Shown here piece by piece: positions 1 to 7,574 of a stretch of 64,000 bases of DNA. The DNA is from Candidatus Nanohalococcus occultus. GTDB taxonomy: Archaea > Nanohalarchaeota > Nanosalinia > Nanosalinales > Nanosalinaceae. The notes below the pieces were generated by a model. The model was not told the DNA's origin. It searched no databases and saw nothing but the letters and a program-made list of their open reading frames with translations. The DNA lies in the NCBI RefSeq assembly GCF_029207735.1, contig NZ_CP104395.1:186001-250000 (forward strand), in the 5' to 3' direction. The translations under genes and the position numbers were made by a program. Position 1 is the first letter of the stretch, and the number at the start of each line of letters is the position of its first letter.

Positions 1-291
1 TCCCTCGTAACTGCGGTGTGAATCCAGATCGCTTTCCATTATGGCTCTGAACTTTCCGATTCCAGCACTTGAGATCTTTTCATGAGTCTCGACGTTGATA
101 TTGAAACCAGGATCCCGATCCTCCATAACGGTCCCTACACCATACATGTCTGCGTCATATTGGCAAGTAGCTTCATTTAATCTCAACGTAGGCGCGGTGT
201 AATCTTCCTGTGGCTGTGAGTTATCTACGTATGCAGAGATTACATTCTGCCCTCCTGCGAAGTTAAACATTGTAGGGTCGTCAATCGACAT
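1..291 (-). CDS. Hypothetical protein, 5' part only (runs off left edge)
   Basis: The first 97 codons of a minus-strand gene are open without a stop to base 1. The ATG at 289-291 starts a soluble-looking protein (MSIDDPTMFNFAGGQN...) with no signal peptide or membrane segment and a single Cys in the visible part. A TTTTAAAA element about 25 nt upstream fits a leaderless transcript and supports this start. The gene lies head to tail behind the 323-790 gene but has its own promoter-like element. I do not recognise a family, and no function can be given from the visible part. Confidence 0.65.
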   Translation of the reverse strand, partial: MSIDDPTMFNFAGGQNVISAYVDNSQPQEDYTAPTLRLNEATCQYDADMYGVGTVMEDRDPGFNINVETHEKISSAGIGKFRAIMESDLDSHRSYEG

Positions 292-310
292 AGGTGTTCT
301 TATCAGCCGG

Positions 311-320
311 TTTTAAAAAG
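311..320 (-). promoter_or_regulatory. TATA-like element for the 1-291 gene
   Basis: On the minus strand this reads CTTTTTAAAA, centred about 25 nt before the ATG at 291. The same distance recurs before many genes in this window, which is the pattern expected of leaderless archaeal transcripts. Confidence 0.5.
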
Positions 321-322
321 CT

Positions 323-790
323 TTACGGCTTTAGAGGGTTTTTCTTCGCATCTACTTGTTTTTCGATCAGTTCTCCGATGTAATCTACCTTCACGGTCTC
401 GTCTACCAGTGATTTCCGATTCTCACAGTAGTTTTTACTACATACAATTGCGTTGACGGTTCCGGGCCGGGTTAAGCGGTACTTGAACTCTAGAACGGTC
501 TCTATGCTTCCGCAGCTTGAATGTAGGATTGCAGGTATCTTGTTTCTGAGTCTGGCAACGCATCCTTCCTCAACTTTCTGGCTAAGACCTCTGGGATCCA
601 CCCATATCCTGTTTTCCTGGCGGGAGGCGTACTCATCTACTGTTAGTCTGAAAGAGTTTTCCTGGGAAACCGGTTCTATGAATGATTTGGCTCTCTCAGT
701 CGCCCTGTAGTTGGACTGTGATCTCTCAGGACGCCAGATGTAGACTTCTTGTCCATTTGAAATTACGACAGTCTCTCCCTCGAACCCCAT
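323..790 (-). CDS. Hypothetical cytoplasmic protein
   Basis: A 155-residue protein with no signal peptide or membrane segment and a basic, Lys-rich end. Four Cys are visible (GCVARL, SSCGS, VCSKNYCEN); the last pair, spaced C-x5-C, could be structural, but no known zinc motif is complete. A GATATATC element centred about 29 nt upstream of the ATG (816-823) supports the start and its own transcription. It follows the rhomboid gene in the same direction. An open frame on the opposite strand (453-710) is a shadow. I do not recognise the family, and the function is unknown. Confidence 0.6.
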   Translation of the reverse strand: MGFEGETVVISNGQEVYIWRPERSQSNYRATERAKSFIEPVSQENSFRLTVDEYASRQENRIWVDPRGLSQKVEEGCVARLRNKIPAILHSSCGSIETVLEFKYRLTRPGTVNAIVCSKNYCENRKSLVDETVKVDYIGELIEKQVDAKKNPLKP

Positions 791-825
791 AAACTGTTAT
801 AGGTGTTTCAGCGTTGATATATCTA

Positions 826-1773
826 TCAGCCAAACAGTTCTAAAACGCCGGGTTTCGACCTATACTTGTCTCGGAGCTTTCTGCCGAAGTATACTCCACA
901 GAGTAGCCCTGTCAGGTGCGCCGAGGAAGCAAAATTCCCGATTACAGGCAGCGGCATACCCATCAGATTGGTTGTAAGATTCAATGCCTCGAATCCGGTA
1001 AAGATATACAGCGCGTTCTTGATCTTCATCGGTATGAAAAAGTACAGTAAAACTTCGGCATCAGGATAGAGAACCGCGACCGCTGCGAAAACCGCTACAA
1101 CTGCGCCTGAAGCTCCAACGGCCGGACTCAGAGTTGGAAAACTATTCATGAGAGGGCCGTGAGCGTAAAACATTAGGTTTCTGAAAACAATGTATCCTAT
1201 GCTCGCTATGAATCCGGAAACGATGTAAAACTTTGTTAGGTCCGTACTTCCGATCTTTCTCTCTAGGACGGTGCCGAAAAAGTAAAATGTTACCATGTTC
1301 GCGAAAATATGGAACATCCCGTTGTGTGTTATCATGACGGTGAACATGCTCCAAGGTTTTCCAAGAACTGTGCTGTCCAGAACCGGGCTGTAACCTGCCT
1401 GTATCGCCGCCTGGTTTGTCGCTTCCACAGCGGACTGGGTTAAAGCCGGTGAAAGATTCAAAAACTGTGTGTAGCCAGGTATCAGCTGTAGGAAAAATGA
1501 TACTACTGTAAATGCGATTATAGCCATCGTGGCGTTGTTTGTGATAGTTCTCTTGAGGTCTTTAGCTATTGAAGGCTTTCTAGGTCTCGATGAACGCGTG
1601 GTTGTGTCTTTTTCCACGAACCATTTGTCCTCCGACCCGCTCTTAGTCTTAGCTTCGTTAAGACCCTCGCAGTCATGGTTCTCCGGTAGCCTGTGTTCTG
1701 TACAGAACTTCTGTTCGCAGTAGCGGCACTTAAACGTCATCTCCTGTTTGCCGCATTTCGAACAGTTGGCCAT
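826..1773 (-). CDS. Rhomboid intramembrane serine protease with N-terminal AN1 zinc finger
   Basis: A 315-residue integral membrane protease. Residues 1-40 (MANCSKCGKQ..., then FKCRYCEQKFC and HRLPENHDC) form an AN1-type zinc finger with alternating Cys/His ligands. A charged linker leads to about six membrane segments. The rhomboid features are HIFANM in the second helix, the catalytic Ser in GASGAVVA (near residue 222) and the catalytic His in SSAHLTGLLCG (near residue 286). These define a Ser-His dyad that cleaves within or next to membrane helices; the substrate is unknown. I chose the ATG at 1771-1773 rather than an in-frame start 20 codons upstream because the zinc finger begins here and a TATA-like TTTGATAAAG lies about 27 nt before it. 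AN1-rhomboid fusions are known in archaea; the finger presumably recruits cytoplasmic partners (inference). Confidence 0.88.
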   Translation of the reverse strand: MANCSKCGKQEMTFKCRYCEQKFCTEHRLPENHDCEGLNEAKTKSGSEDKWFVEKDTTTRSSRPRKPSIAKDLKRTITNNATMAIIAFTVVSFFLQLIPGYTQFLNLSPALTQSAVEATNQAAIQAGYSPVLDSTVLGKPWSMFTVMITHNGMFHIFANMVTFYFFGTVLERKIGSTDLTKFYIVSGFIASIGYIVFRNLMFYAHGPLMNSFPTLSPAVGASGAVVAVFAAVAVLYPDAEVLLYFFIPMKIKNALYIFTGFEALNLTTNLMGMPLPVIGNFASSAHLTGLLCGVYFGRKLRDKYRSKPGVLELFG

Positions 1774-1897
1774 AAACAGCCACTGGCTCACGTTCTTTAT
1801 CAAACTGAGTGTTCTCGACTGTACTCTTCTCAAAGAAACGGTTTTCTAGCTCGCGGTAGATTCAAAACAGCCGAATAAGAAGTATATACTAGATAAC

Positions 1898-2311
1898 ATG
1901 GCTTACGAACAACTACTGCTCATGGCAGGAAGAGCCTTGATGGGAGGATATTTCGCATTCACAGGCATCAACCACTTCATGAGTTCACAGCAGATGGCAG
2001 GATGGATTGAATCCAAAGGCCTGCCGGCACCAGAAGCACTCAACTATCTTGCGGGGGGACTATTGCTCTTCGCAGGACTTGGAATGGTCACAGGAGCAGC
2101 TCCGGCAGTTAGCTGGGGTGCGCTAACCGTATTCGTAGCAGCGACCACGGTTCTATTCCATGACTTCTGGAGTATGGAAGGCGAGGAAAAACAGAACCAG
2201 ATGGTTCACTTCCTGAAAAACATCGGTCTTCTCGGCGGACTACTACTGTTCGGCGGACTGGTAGCTTCAGGAGAGTTCGGAACGGTTCTACTAGAGCTTA
2301 GCTTGCTCTAA
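1898..2311 (+). CDS. DoxX family membrane protein
   Basis: A 137-residue protein with four hydrophobic helices and the N-terminal pattern GRALMGGYFAFTGINHF typical of the DoxX/DoxD-like family. Family members are small four-helix membrane proteins linked to redox or thiol stress in bacteria and to quinone oxidoreductase subunits in some archaea. The precise role here is unknown. The gene is divergent from the rhomboid gene and convergent with glyS. A TATATACT sequence lies only about 12 nt before the ATG, too close for a usual leaderless start, so its promoter is unclear. A T-rich tract follows the stop. Confidence 0.8.
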   Translation: MAYEQLLLMAGRALMGGYFAFTGINHFMSSQQMAGWIESKGLPAPEALNYLAGGLLLFAGLGMVTGAAPAVSWGALTVFVAATTVLFHDFWSMEGEEKQNQMVHFLKNIGLLGGLLLFGGLVASGEFGTVLLELSLL

Positions 2312-2317
2312 AAACCT

Positions 2318-2347
2318 CTTCTCCCTTTTTTTTCTTTATATTTTTTA
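2318..2347 (+). terminator. T-rich terminator after the DoxX gene
   Basis: Pyrimidine- and T-rich tracts (including T8 and T6 runs) begin just after the DoxX stop codon and reach the convergent glyS stop. Archaeal RNA polymerase terminates on such tracts without a hairpin. The call is by composition only. Confidence 0.45.
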
Positions 2348-4045
2348 TTCTCCAAGTTTTTCTGCCAGCGAACCGATCTCCACACGCTGTTGTTCCGTTG
2401 AATCCCGATCCCGTAAGGTTACATCCTCGTCCTCAAGGGTCTCATAATCAACTGTGACACAGTAAGGAGTTCCAACCTCGTCTTGACGACGGTAACGTCG
2501 GCCGATCGAACCTGAATCATCGTAATCAACTCTGAAACCGGCCTCCTGTAGCTCATCTCTTATCTCCTCAGCTTTCTCACCTAGTCCGTCTTTATCCATC
2601 AAAGGCATCACTGCGACCTCTACGGGAGCAACCTCTCTTTCGAGCCTCAAGACGTTTCTTTCCTCTCCATCAACTTCGTCCTGCTCGAAACTATGGACGA
2701 GGATCGAGTAAAAGATTCTATCGACACCGAAGGAAGGTTCTACCACCTGAGGGAAGACTTTCTCGCCGTCCTTTTCCTCAGTTCTCTGGCTGAAACCCGC
2801 CTTCTCGCTTGGAACCTCGATTTCTTCCCCGCTGACCTCGATCTCTATAGTTTCTTGCTCGAAGACTTCTGGACTGTCTTCAACCAGCTCTTCGAGTTTC
2901 TCTATCACTTTTCCGGCCTGATCTCCGAACTCCGGACCGAAGTAGCTCATATCAGGGCTGATGTCTTTGACTTCGATCTCTTTAGGCTCATCGTACTCTC
3001 TGAAAACTCTGTAGTCTTCATTACTGTGGTTATGGTGTTGTTTTACGTCATGACAGCCTCTGAAAGCGAAGCCTGTTATTTCGAGCCAGTCTTTTTCCTC
3101 ATGACCTACATCGGTCTCGGCGTCCCAACAATCGCTCGCATAATGGGATAGCTCATCTTCCTGATGTTGTCTGAACCTTAAACGCTCGGGATCAACGCCG
3201 ATACGCTCGTACCATCTCTGTGCGACACCTAGATAATAGGCAACCCACTCGCTGGCGACCACGTCTTTTTCCAGCGACTCTTTTACCGTCATCTCGGCGG
3301 GTTCTGCTCCTTCGTCCTGTAGCTTCCGTGAGTAAAGCCTTAGCTCTACGTCTTCAACGTCCGATATGTCGGGATCCTGTCCTGGTAGAATGAAGTTCTC
3401 TAACTCTGCCTGTGTAAACTCTCTTACCCTGCTTAAACCGCCACGTGGTGAGATCTCGTTTCTGTATGAACGGCCGATCTGAACCACGCCGAACGGGAAG
3501 TCGTTGCGCGCGTACTCCTTCAATCTTGGGAACTCCACGAAGATTCCCTGAGCGGTCTCCGGGCGCAGAAAACCTCTTTCCGCGTCTCCAGGGCCGATAC
3601 TGGTCTCGAACATCAGGTTAAAGTCATTGACCTTAATACCTGAAAGCGAGGCTCCACAGCTCGGACACTGGATGTTTTCGTCTTCAATTATCTCTTCGAT
3701 CTTTTCGGCAGCAAATGCTTCTGCCTCATCGATCTCTGTGTTGTCCTCGACTAGGTGATCGGCTCGGTGCTGTTCGCCGCACTTTCCACACTCTATTATC
3801 ATGTCGTCGAAGGTTTCTGTGTGTCCTGAGGCATCGAAGACTGCTTCCTTCATGATCGTCGGGGAATCGATCTCCATGTTGCTTTCCTTCTGTTTGAACT
3901 GTCTTCTCCAGGCGTCTTCGATGTTCGCCTTGAGCGAGGCTCCTTCCGGCCCGTAAGTGTAGAAACCGGCCGATCCTCCGTAACTTTCCTGTGAAAGGAA
4001 GTAAAAACCTCTTCTCTTGATAAGCTGCCTCAGTTCTGAATTCAT
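2345..4045 (-). CDS. glyS: Glycyl-tRNA synthetase (dimeric archaeal/eukaryotic type)
   Basis: This 566-residue class II enzyme charges tRNA-Gly with glycine in the cytoplasm. Family features run in order: the N-terminal RRGFYFLSQESYGG segment and YTYGPEG; an inserted zinc-ribbon-like region with CGKCGEQH and CPSCGASL; motif 2 around YRNEISPRGGLSRVREFTQ; and a C-terminal anticodon-binding domain (EVAPVEVAVMPL, VDYDDSGSIGRRYRRQDEVGTP). Length and order match archaeal/eukaryotic alpha2 GlyRS, not the bacterial two-subunit enzyme. The protein is Glu/Asp-rich, as in salt-adapted proteins. A TTTTAAG element about 28 nt before the ATG marks a leaderless promoter. It is divergent from pgk. Confidence 0.97.
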   Translation of the reverse strand: MNSELRQLIKRRGFYFLSQESYGGSAGFYTYGPEGASLKANIEDAWRRQFKQKESNMEIDSPTIMKEAVFDASGHTETFDDMIIECGKCGEQHRADHLVEDNTEIDEAEAFAAEKIEEIIEDENIQCPSCGASLSGIKVNDFNLMFETSIGPGDAERGFLRPETAQGIFVEFPRLKEYARNDFPFGVVQIGRSYRNEISPRGGLSRVREFTQAELENFILPGQDPDISDVEDVELRLYSRKLQDEGAEPAEMTVKESLEKDVVASEWVAYYLGVAQRWYERIGVDPERLRFRQHQEDELSHYASDCWDAETDVGHEEKDWLEITGFAFRGCHDVKQHHNHSNEDYRVFREYDEPKEIEVKDISPDMSYFGPEFGDQAGKVIEKLEELVEDSPEVFEQETIEIEVSGEEIEVPSEKAGFSQRTEEKDGEKVFPQVVEPSFGVDRIFYSILVHSFEQDEVDGEERNVLRLEREVAPVEVAVMPLMDKDGLGEKAEEIRDELQEAGFRVDYDDSGSIGRRYRRQDEVGTPYCVTVDYETLEDEDVTLRDRDSTEQQRVEIGSLAEKLGE

Positions 4046-4068
4046 ACAATAAGTGCCTCGGCTCGAAT

Positions 4069-4078
4069 CTTAAAAGCT
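4069..4078 (-). promoter_or_regulatory. TATA-like element for glyS
   Basis: The minus strand reads GCTTTTAAGA, centred about 28 nt upstream of the glyS ATG at 4045, the distance expected for a leaderless archaeal mRNA. Confidence 0.55.
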
Positions 4079-4120
4079 CAACCCGTGCCTTCAAATTCTA
4101 CCGTAATACATCGTAACATT

Positions 4121-5284
4121 ATGCGCGGTCTTTCCGACACCGAACTGGAATCGAAAAACATACTTCTCAGAACAGATCTAAACCTTCCCATAGAAGATGG
4201 AGAACCTCAGAAAACAGTCAGGTTCGAAAGATACCTCGAAACCATCGAAGAAATAAGCCAGAAAGGAGGGAAAACACTTATCATCGCACACCAAGGCCGG
4301 CCATCGCGTTCGGACTTTCTTTCGCTCGAAGATCACGCAAAAATACTTTCAGACGAACTCGGTAGAGACGTGGAGCTTGTAAAAAGCTTTTTCGGCTCCG
4401 AACTGGGCGAAGCAGTCGCATCAATGCAGGAAGGGGACGTCAAACTGCTTGAAAACATCCGGTTGCTTTCCGAAGAGCTACAGAACCTTCCGGCCGAACG
4501 ACACGCCAACGATTACTTCGTGAAAAACGCGGAAAAATACTTCGATATCTACGTAAACGATGCGTTTTCCGCCGCACACCGTTCCCACGCCTCGCTTGTC
4601 GGGTTCAACTCTCATCTCGATGACTATGCCGGCCTGGTTATGGAACGCGAACTGGAAAGCTGCCGGAAAATACGTGACGAGCTAGATTCTCCGACGCTCG
4701 TACTTGGAGGAGAAAAACCCTCTGATATTATCGGCATGCTTGAGAAAATGATAGAAGACGTTCAAAAAGTTCTCCTGGGGGGCGTTCCCGGCGAACTAGC
4801 CCTGGTGATAGAAGGAAACTCGTTGGGTGAGAAAAAACAGTGGCTTGAACAACAGGGCTTAGATGGCTCAAAAGACGAGCTAGAGACGCTTCTAGACGAA
4901 CACGGAGAGAAATTCGTTCTCCCGGAAGATGTTAGGACGGCTGACGGAAATCAGGAAGTAGGAGAGGTACCTGAGGACGCGATGATCTGGGATATCGGTG
5001 AGAAAACAGAGGAAAAATTTGCGGAAAAAATACGTGAATCGAACTCTGTGCTGATGAAAGGGCCAATGGGCGCATTCGAAGACCATCCTTCCGGTACAAA
5101 AACCGTGGTCGAAGCGATAGCGGAAAACAAAGGGTTTACGGTTCTTGGCGGCGGACACACATCTTCTCTCGTCCAGAGGTTCGATCACGACCTTGAAGAA
5201 TTTTCCCACGTCTCGATTGCCGGCGGAGCATTCGTCCGTTTCATGAGCGGGGAGAAGCTAGCGGCTGTAGAAGCCCTGAGGTAG
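4121..5284 (+). CDS. pgk: Phosphoglycerate kinase
   Basis: This 387-residue glycolytic/gluconeogenic enzyme interconverts 1,3-bisphosphoglycerate plus ADP with 3-phosphoglycerate plus ATP. Signature stretches are LRTDLNLPIEDG near the N-terminus, AHQGRPSR, the substrate-binding NDAFSAAHRSHAS, the hinge and ATP-site region VLMKGPMGAFE, and the C-terminal GGGHTSS nucleotide loop (GGGD/H-T type). The ATG at 4121 fits the family N-terminus; an upstream in-frame GTG would add an unconserved 12-residue extension. With PEP synthase at 41-44 kb it indicates a central carbon pathway able to run towards sugar. The DPANN context does not reveal the net direction. Confidence 0.95.
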   Translation: MRGLSDTELESKNILLRTDLNLPIEDGEPQKTVRFERYLETIEEISQKGGKTLIIAHQGRPSRSDFLSLEDHAKILSDELGRDVELVKSFFGSELGEAVASMQEGDVKLLENIRLLSEELQNLPAERHANDYFVKNAEKYFDIYVNDAFSAAHRSHASLVGFNSHLDDYAGLVMERELESCRKIRDELDSPTLVLGGEKPSDIIGMLEKMIEDVQKVLLGGVPGELALVIEGNSLGEKKQWLEQQGLDGSKDELETLLDEHGEKFVLPEDVRTADGNQEVGEVPEDAMIWDIGEKTEEKFAEKIRESNSVLMKGPMGAFEDHPSGTKTVVEAIAENKGFTVLGGGHTSSLVQRFDHDLEEFSHVSIAGGAFVRFMSGEKLAAVEALR

Positions 5285-5292
5285 GCGGCGAT

Positions 5293-5303
5293 AAGTTTTT
5301 AAC
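5293..5303 (+). promoter_or_regulatory. TATA-like element for the aromatic leader peptide
   Basis: AAGTTTTTAAC lies 23-33 nt upstream of the ATG at 5326. This places transcription initiation at or within a few bases of that ATG, so the leader peptide would be the first cistron of a leaderless mRNA. Confidence 0.55.
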
Positions 5304-5325
5304 GCCCTCGCCGCATTATTATTCT

Positions 5326-5397
5326 ATGCTCCAGAACCTTGTTTCAAAGGCCGCATTTGACTTTAGCCTTAGCTGGAGCTACTTTTACTGGTTCTAA
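5326..5397 (+). CDS. Candidate aromatic-rich leader peptide (23 residues)
   Basis: A short open frame (ATG 5326, TAA 5395-5397) begins MLQNLVSKAAFDF and ends WSYFYWF. Eight of 23 residues are Phe, Tyr or Trp, and six of the last seven, immediately before the stop. A TATA-like element sits at the leaderless distance before the ATG. A short inverted repeat begins at the base after the stop codon, and the next gene starts 75 nt later without a visible ribosome-binding site. Downstream in the same direction lie TrpRS (8393) and PheRS alpha/beta (10431-13500). This layout resembles bacterial amino-acid leader peptides, where ribosome stalling on regulatory codons changes downstream RNA folding. 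Function in an archaeon is inference. Alternatives are a small functional or toxic peptide, or chance. Confidence 0.55.
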   Translation: MLQNLVSKAAFDFSLSWSYFYWF

Positions 5398-5429
5398 GGG
5401 TTCGTAATTTTACGCGAACTTCTTCGAAC
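5398..5429 (+). promoter_or_regulatory. Possible alternative RNA hairpins after the leader peptide
   Basis: GGGTTCG (5398-5404) can pair with the CGAAC at 5415-5419, extended by G-T wobbles, or with a second CGAAC copy at 5425-5429. The first CGAA copy (5415-5418) can instead pair with TTCG at 5423-5426. The pairings are mutually exclusive, and a ribosome stalled on the terminal aromatic codons would cover the first segment. The stems are short (4-8 pairs) and no strong T-run follows, so translational control or mRNA exposure is more likely than intrinsic termination. No folding energy was computed. Confidence 0.35.
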
Positions 5430-5472
5430 AGGTGATTGCTATCAAGACTAACATAACTACCACGACAACGCT

Positions 5473-6627
5473 ATGCCATGGAAAACCGGTGAACAGAAGA
5501 TGATGGAGGGAGTCGACGAGCTACTCGAGCAGCGAAAAGAATCCTCGAGACAGCAAAAGGAGCAGATGATAGACGAATACTTCGACAGTCTGGGTCTGAG
5601 CGACGTCGATGCCGACTGGCTTAGTTGCGGCATGGAAGAATCCGGTATAACACAGGACGAGGACATGACGTTCCTAATACCGAGACAGCTGCCGACGGAC
5701 ACGGTAGAGCAGATCGGACTAACGGCTGTAGGCAACAGCGTTGGATCTGCGTTAACTGAAGCCGGGGAAATCGACTCATTCGAAGTTTTAGGCGTGCCTC
5801 TGACAGATAAGATGTACGGCCGGAACGCGGAGAAAAGAGGCTACGCTCTCCCAGCAGCTATCACGCCGACAGGAACACATGGAACAACGCTTGCGGATAT
5901 AAACGATGGATACGGCATCGGCTCTCATCAAACCCGCGTTAAGGAATCTCAAACCGTCGAGGAACTGTTCGGGATGGATCCGGAAATTGAGAACCTTAGA
6001 GACTTACATGACTCGAGATCAAACGGCATCGTAAACTCTAGAGGAGACTTCACAACTTTACAGCAGAGAATGCTTTCCGAGATGATAGATGAGGGTCAAA
6101 GACCGGAGTTCGTGGGCTTTGAGTACGATGACGGTAAGCTAATCGGTCTGGGACACGAACCGGAAACCGATACTTACAGCTCCTTCGATGACAGTCGTCC
6201 TCTAGAGCTTGATCCGGAAGAATTATCTGATCAGGCAATCTTGCCGCCACAGGAGAGCTATGAGAAACTTGTCTTCCCTATCGCGGCTCATCCGGACGTC
6301 GGATACATGCTGAAAGGTCTGGAAAACGAGAAGTTCAAGACCTCGGCTACCGATGAGTTTGTCGCTAGGTTCGAAGATCAGGGACTGAAGTTCCCGTTCA
6401 TCGATGCCTCAGCAGACGGCAAGTACAGTGAAGAGGTTCCGGCAACGGCGATCGAGGAACTCAATCAAACTCGTTACGGCTCGTCTTCAAGCATAGGCAC
6501 GGAAGCGATGGTTTTGAACGCCCAGCCCTCTGTGGTTGTAAAACACAAACTCGATCCTTATGAACTTGGCGAAAACTCATTTGAGGGAACGATGAGAAAC
6601 GTGGTCCATGAGGTATACGGAAAATGA
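5473..6627 (+). CDS. Conserved-looking hypothetical protein behind the leader peptide
   Basis: A 384-residue soluble, acidic protein with no signal peptide or membrane helix. The N-terminal 35 residues are charged and helical (EQRKESSRQQKEQ). The rest is mixed, with Gly-rich turns such as VGNSVGSALTEAG, PTGTHGTTLADINDGYG and a C-terminal SSSSIGTEAM segment. I do not recognise a domain or catalytic motif. It is the first long gene after the leader peptide, and its stop overlaps the next gene (M28-like peptidase) by 4 nt, so the two are translationally coupled. If the leader peptide regulates expression, this protein is its most immediate target. A role in aromatic amino-acid or peptide metabolism would be a guess. 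Confidence 0.75.
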   Translation: MPWKTGEQKMMEGVDELLEQRKESSRQQKEQMIDEYFDSLGLSDVDADWLSCGMEESGITQDEDMTFLIPRQLPTDTVEQIGLTAVGNSVGSALTEAGEIDSFEVLGVPLTDKMYGRNAEKRGYALPAAITPTGTHGTTLADINDGYGIGSHQTRVKESQTVEELFGMDPEIENLRDLHDSRSNGIVNSRGDFTTLQQRMLSEMIDEGQRPEFVGFEYDDGKLIGLGHEPETDTYSSFDDSRPLELDPEELSDQAILPPQESYEKLVFPIAAHPDVGYMLKGLENEKFKTSATDEFVARFEDQGLKFPFIDASADGKYSEEVPATAIEELNQTRYGSSSSIGTEAMVLNAQPSVVVKHKLDPYELGENSFEGTMRNVVHEVYGK

Positions 6628-7544
6628 AAGATAAAGTGGTTGAGACAGCTTCCAAGCTGGCGGATCTGGCGCCCAGGAGAGGAGGAACCGAGAGAAAAGC
6701 CGCAGAATTGATCAAAGAGAATATCTCCGAGGAACTGGTGGTCCAAGAGTACGATGTGGTCTATCCGGAGTTCAAAAACTCGGAGCTACATGTGGACGGT
6801 GAGAAAATCGAGTGTCTTCCCGGAGGGTTCAAATCCGGAGAGATCAACTCGAAAAACCTGGTTAACTCGGTTCACAACGGACAAGGAGAGGTAAGCTCGC
6901 CGGCGATCAGCTTCAACCCTCACGCAGACGGCATATCTGTCACAACCTTCTATGAGGCGCCGGTTGTTGCCATCGCACCAAGTGATGTCAGCGAGGTACT
7001 TGAGGCCGAAGAGGTCTCCGGAGAGCTGGAAGTTCAGTGGCGCTCGGGAAAGAGCCGGAATATCCTGGTTGGAAACACCGATGATCCAAGTCAGGTCGTT
7101 ATGACTCATTACGACAGTCTCTGGGGCGGTTTCATCGACAACGGGTTCTCGGTAAGCCTGTTAGTTCACCTGCTCGAGGAGATTGATCTGGAATCGACGC
7201 TGGTTGTTTTCGCAGGTTCGGAGGAGGTCAGCCAGGAATCGCCTTACCACTGCTATGGCTACCGCAGGTTCGAGGCAGAGTACTCAGACCTGCTCGAGTC
7301 CGCAGAATCGATCAAGGTCGTTGATTCGCTCGGCAGAGGCTCACAGCAGGTTATAGAAGATCCAGAGATCGTAGAGAAAGCCATTGTATTCTCACAGAAC
7401 AGGTTTATTGAGAAAACCGATCTTCTGGCCAGCAGCTACGGTGATGTACTGGATATCTATCACTCAAAACTCGATAAGAAAGAGGCTTTAACCCATTACG
7501 AGGAAGCTCTTGAACTTCTCAGAGAACAACTCTTGAAGGATTAA
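6624..7544 (+). CDS. M28-family-like zinc aminopeptidase
   Basis: A 306-residue cytoplasmic protein resembling M28 peptidases. The first zinc-ligand region MTHYDSLWGGFIDNGFS corresponds to the family's HxD ... DN pattern. VVFAGSEEVSQESP matches the catalytic Glu-Glu pair (GxEE). IYHSKLD near the C-terminus supplies the last His. The family removes N-terminal residues from peptides using two zinc ions. The N-terminal ETASKLADLAPRRGGTERKAAELI is also M28-like. The gene overlaps the preceding unknown gene by 4 nt (ATGA). Peptide breakdown would supply free amino acids to the synthetases encoded downstream (inference). Confidence 0.78.
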   Translation: MKDKVVETASKLADLAPRRGGTERKAAELIKENISEELVVQEYDVVYPEFKNSELHVDGEKIECLPGGFKSGEINSKNLVNSVHNGQGEVSSPAISFNPHADGISVTTFYEAPVVAIAPSDVSEVLEAEEVSGELEVQWRSGKSRNILVGNTDDPSQVVMTHYDSLWGGFIDNGFSVSLLVHLLEEIDLESTLVVFAGSEEVSQESPYHCYGYRRFEAEYSDLLESAESIKVVDSLGRGSQQVIEDPEIVEKAIVFSQNRFIEKTDLLASSYGDVLDIYHSKLDKKEALTHYEEALELLREQLLKD

Positions 7545-7548
7545 AAAC
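7541..7548 (+). promoter_or_regulatory. TATA-like element before the deacylase gene
   Basis: TTAAAAAC is 27-34 nt upstream of the ATG at 7575. It supports that start rather than the TTG at 7566, and suggests an internal leaderless promoter in the gene run. Confidence 0.4.
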
Positions 7549-7574
7549 TCCTTACCTCAAATTCATTGGTATTA

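Noticed and set aside
453-710. An 85-codon open frame antisense to the 323-790 gene.
   Set aside because: It overlaps a gene with a promoter on the opposite strand, is arginine/serine-rich in the way shadow frames are, and has no start signal.
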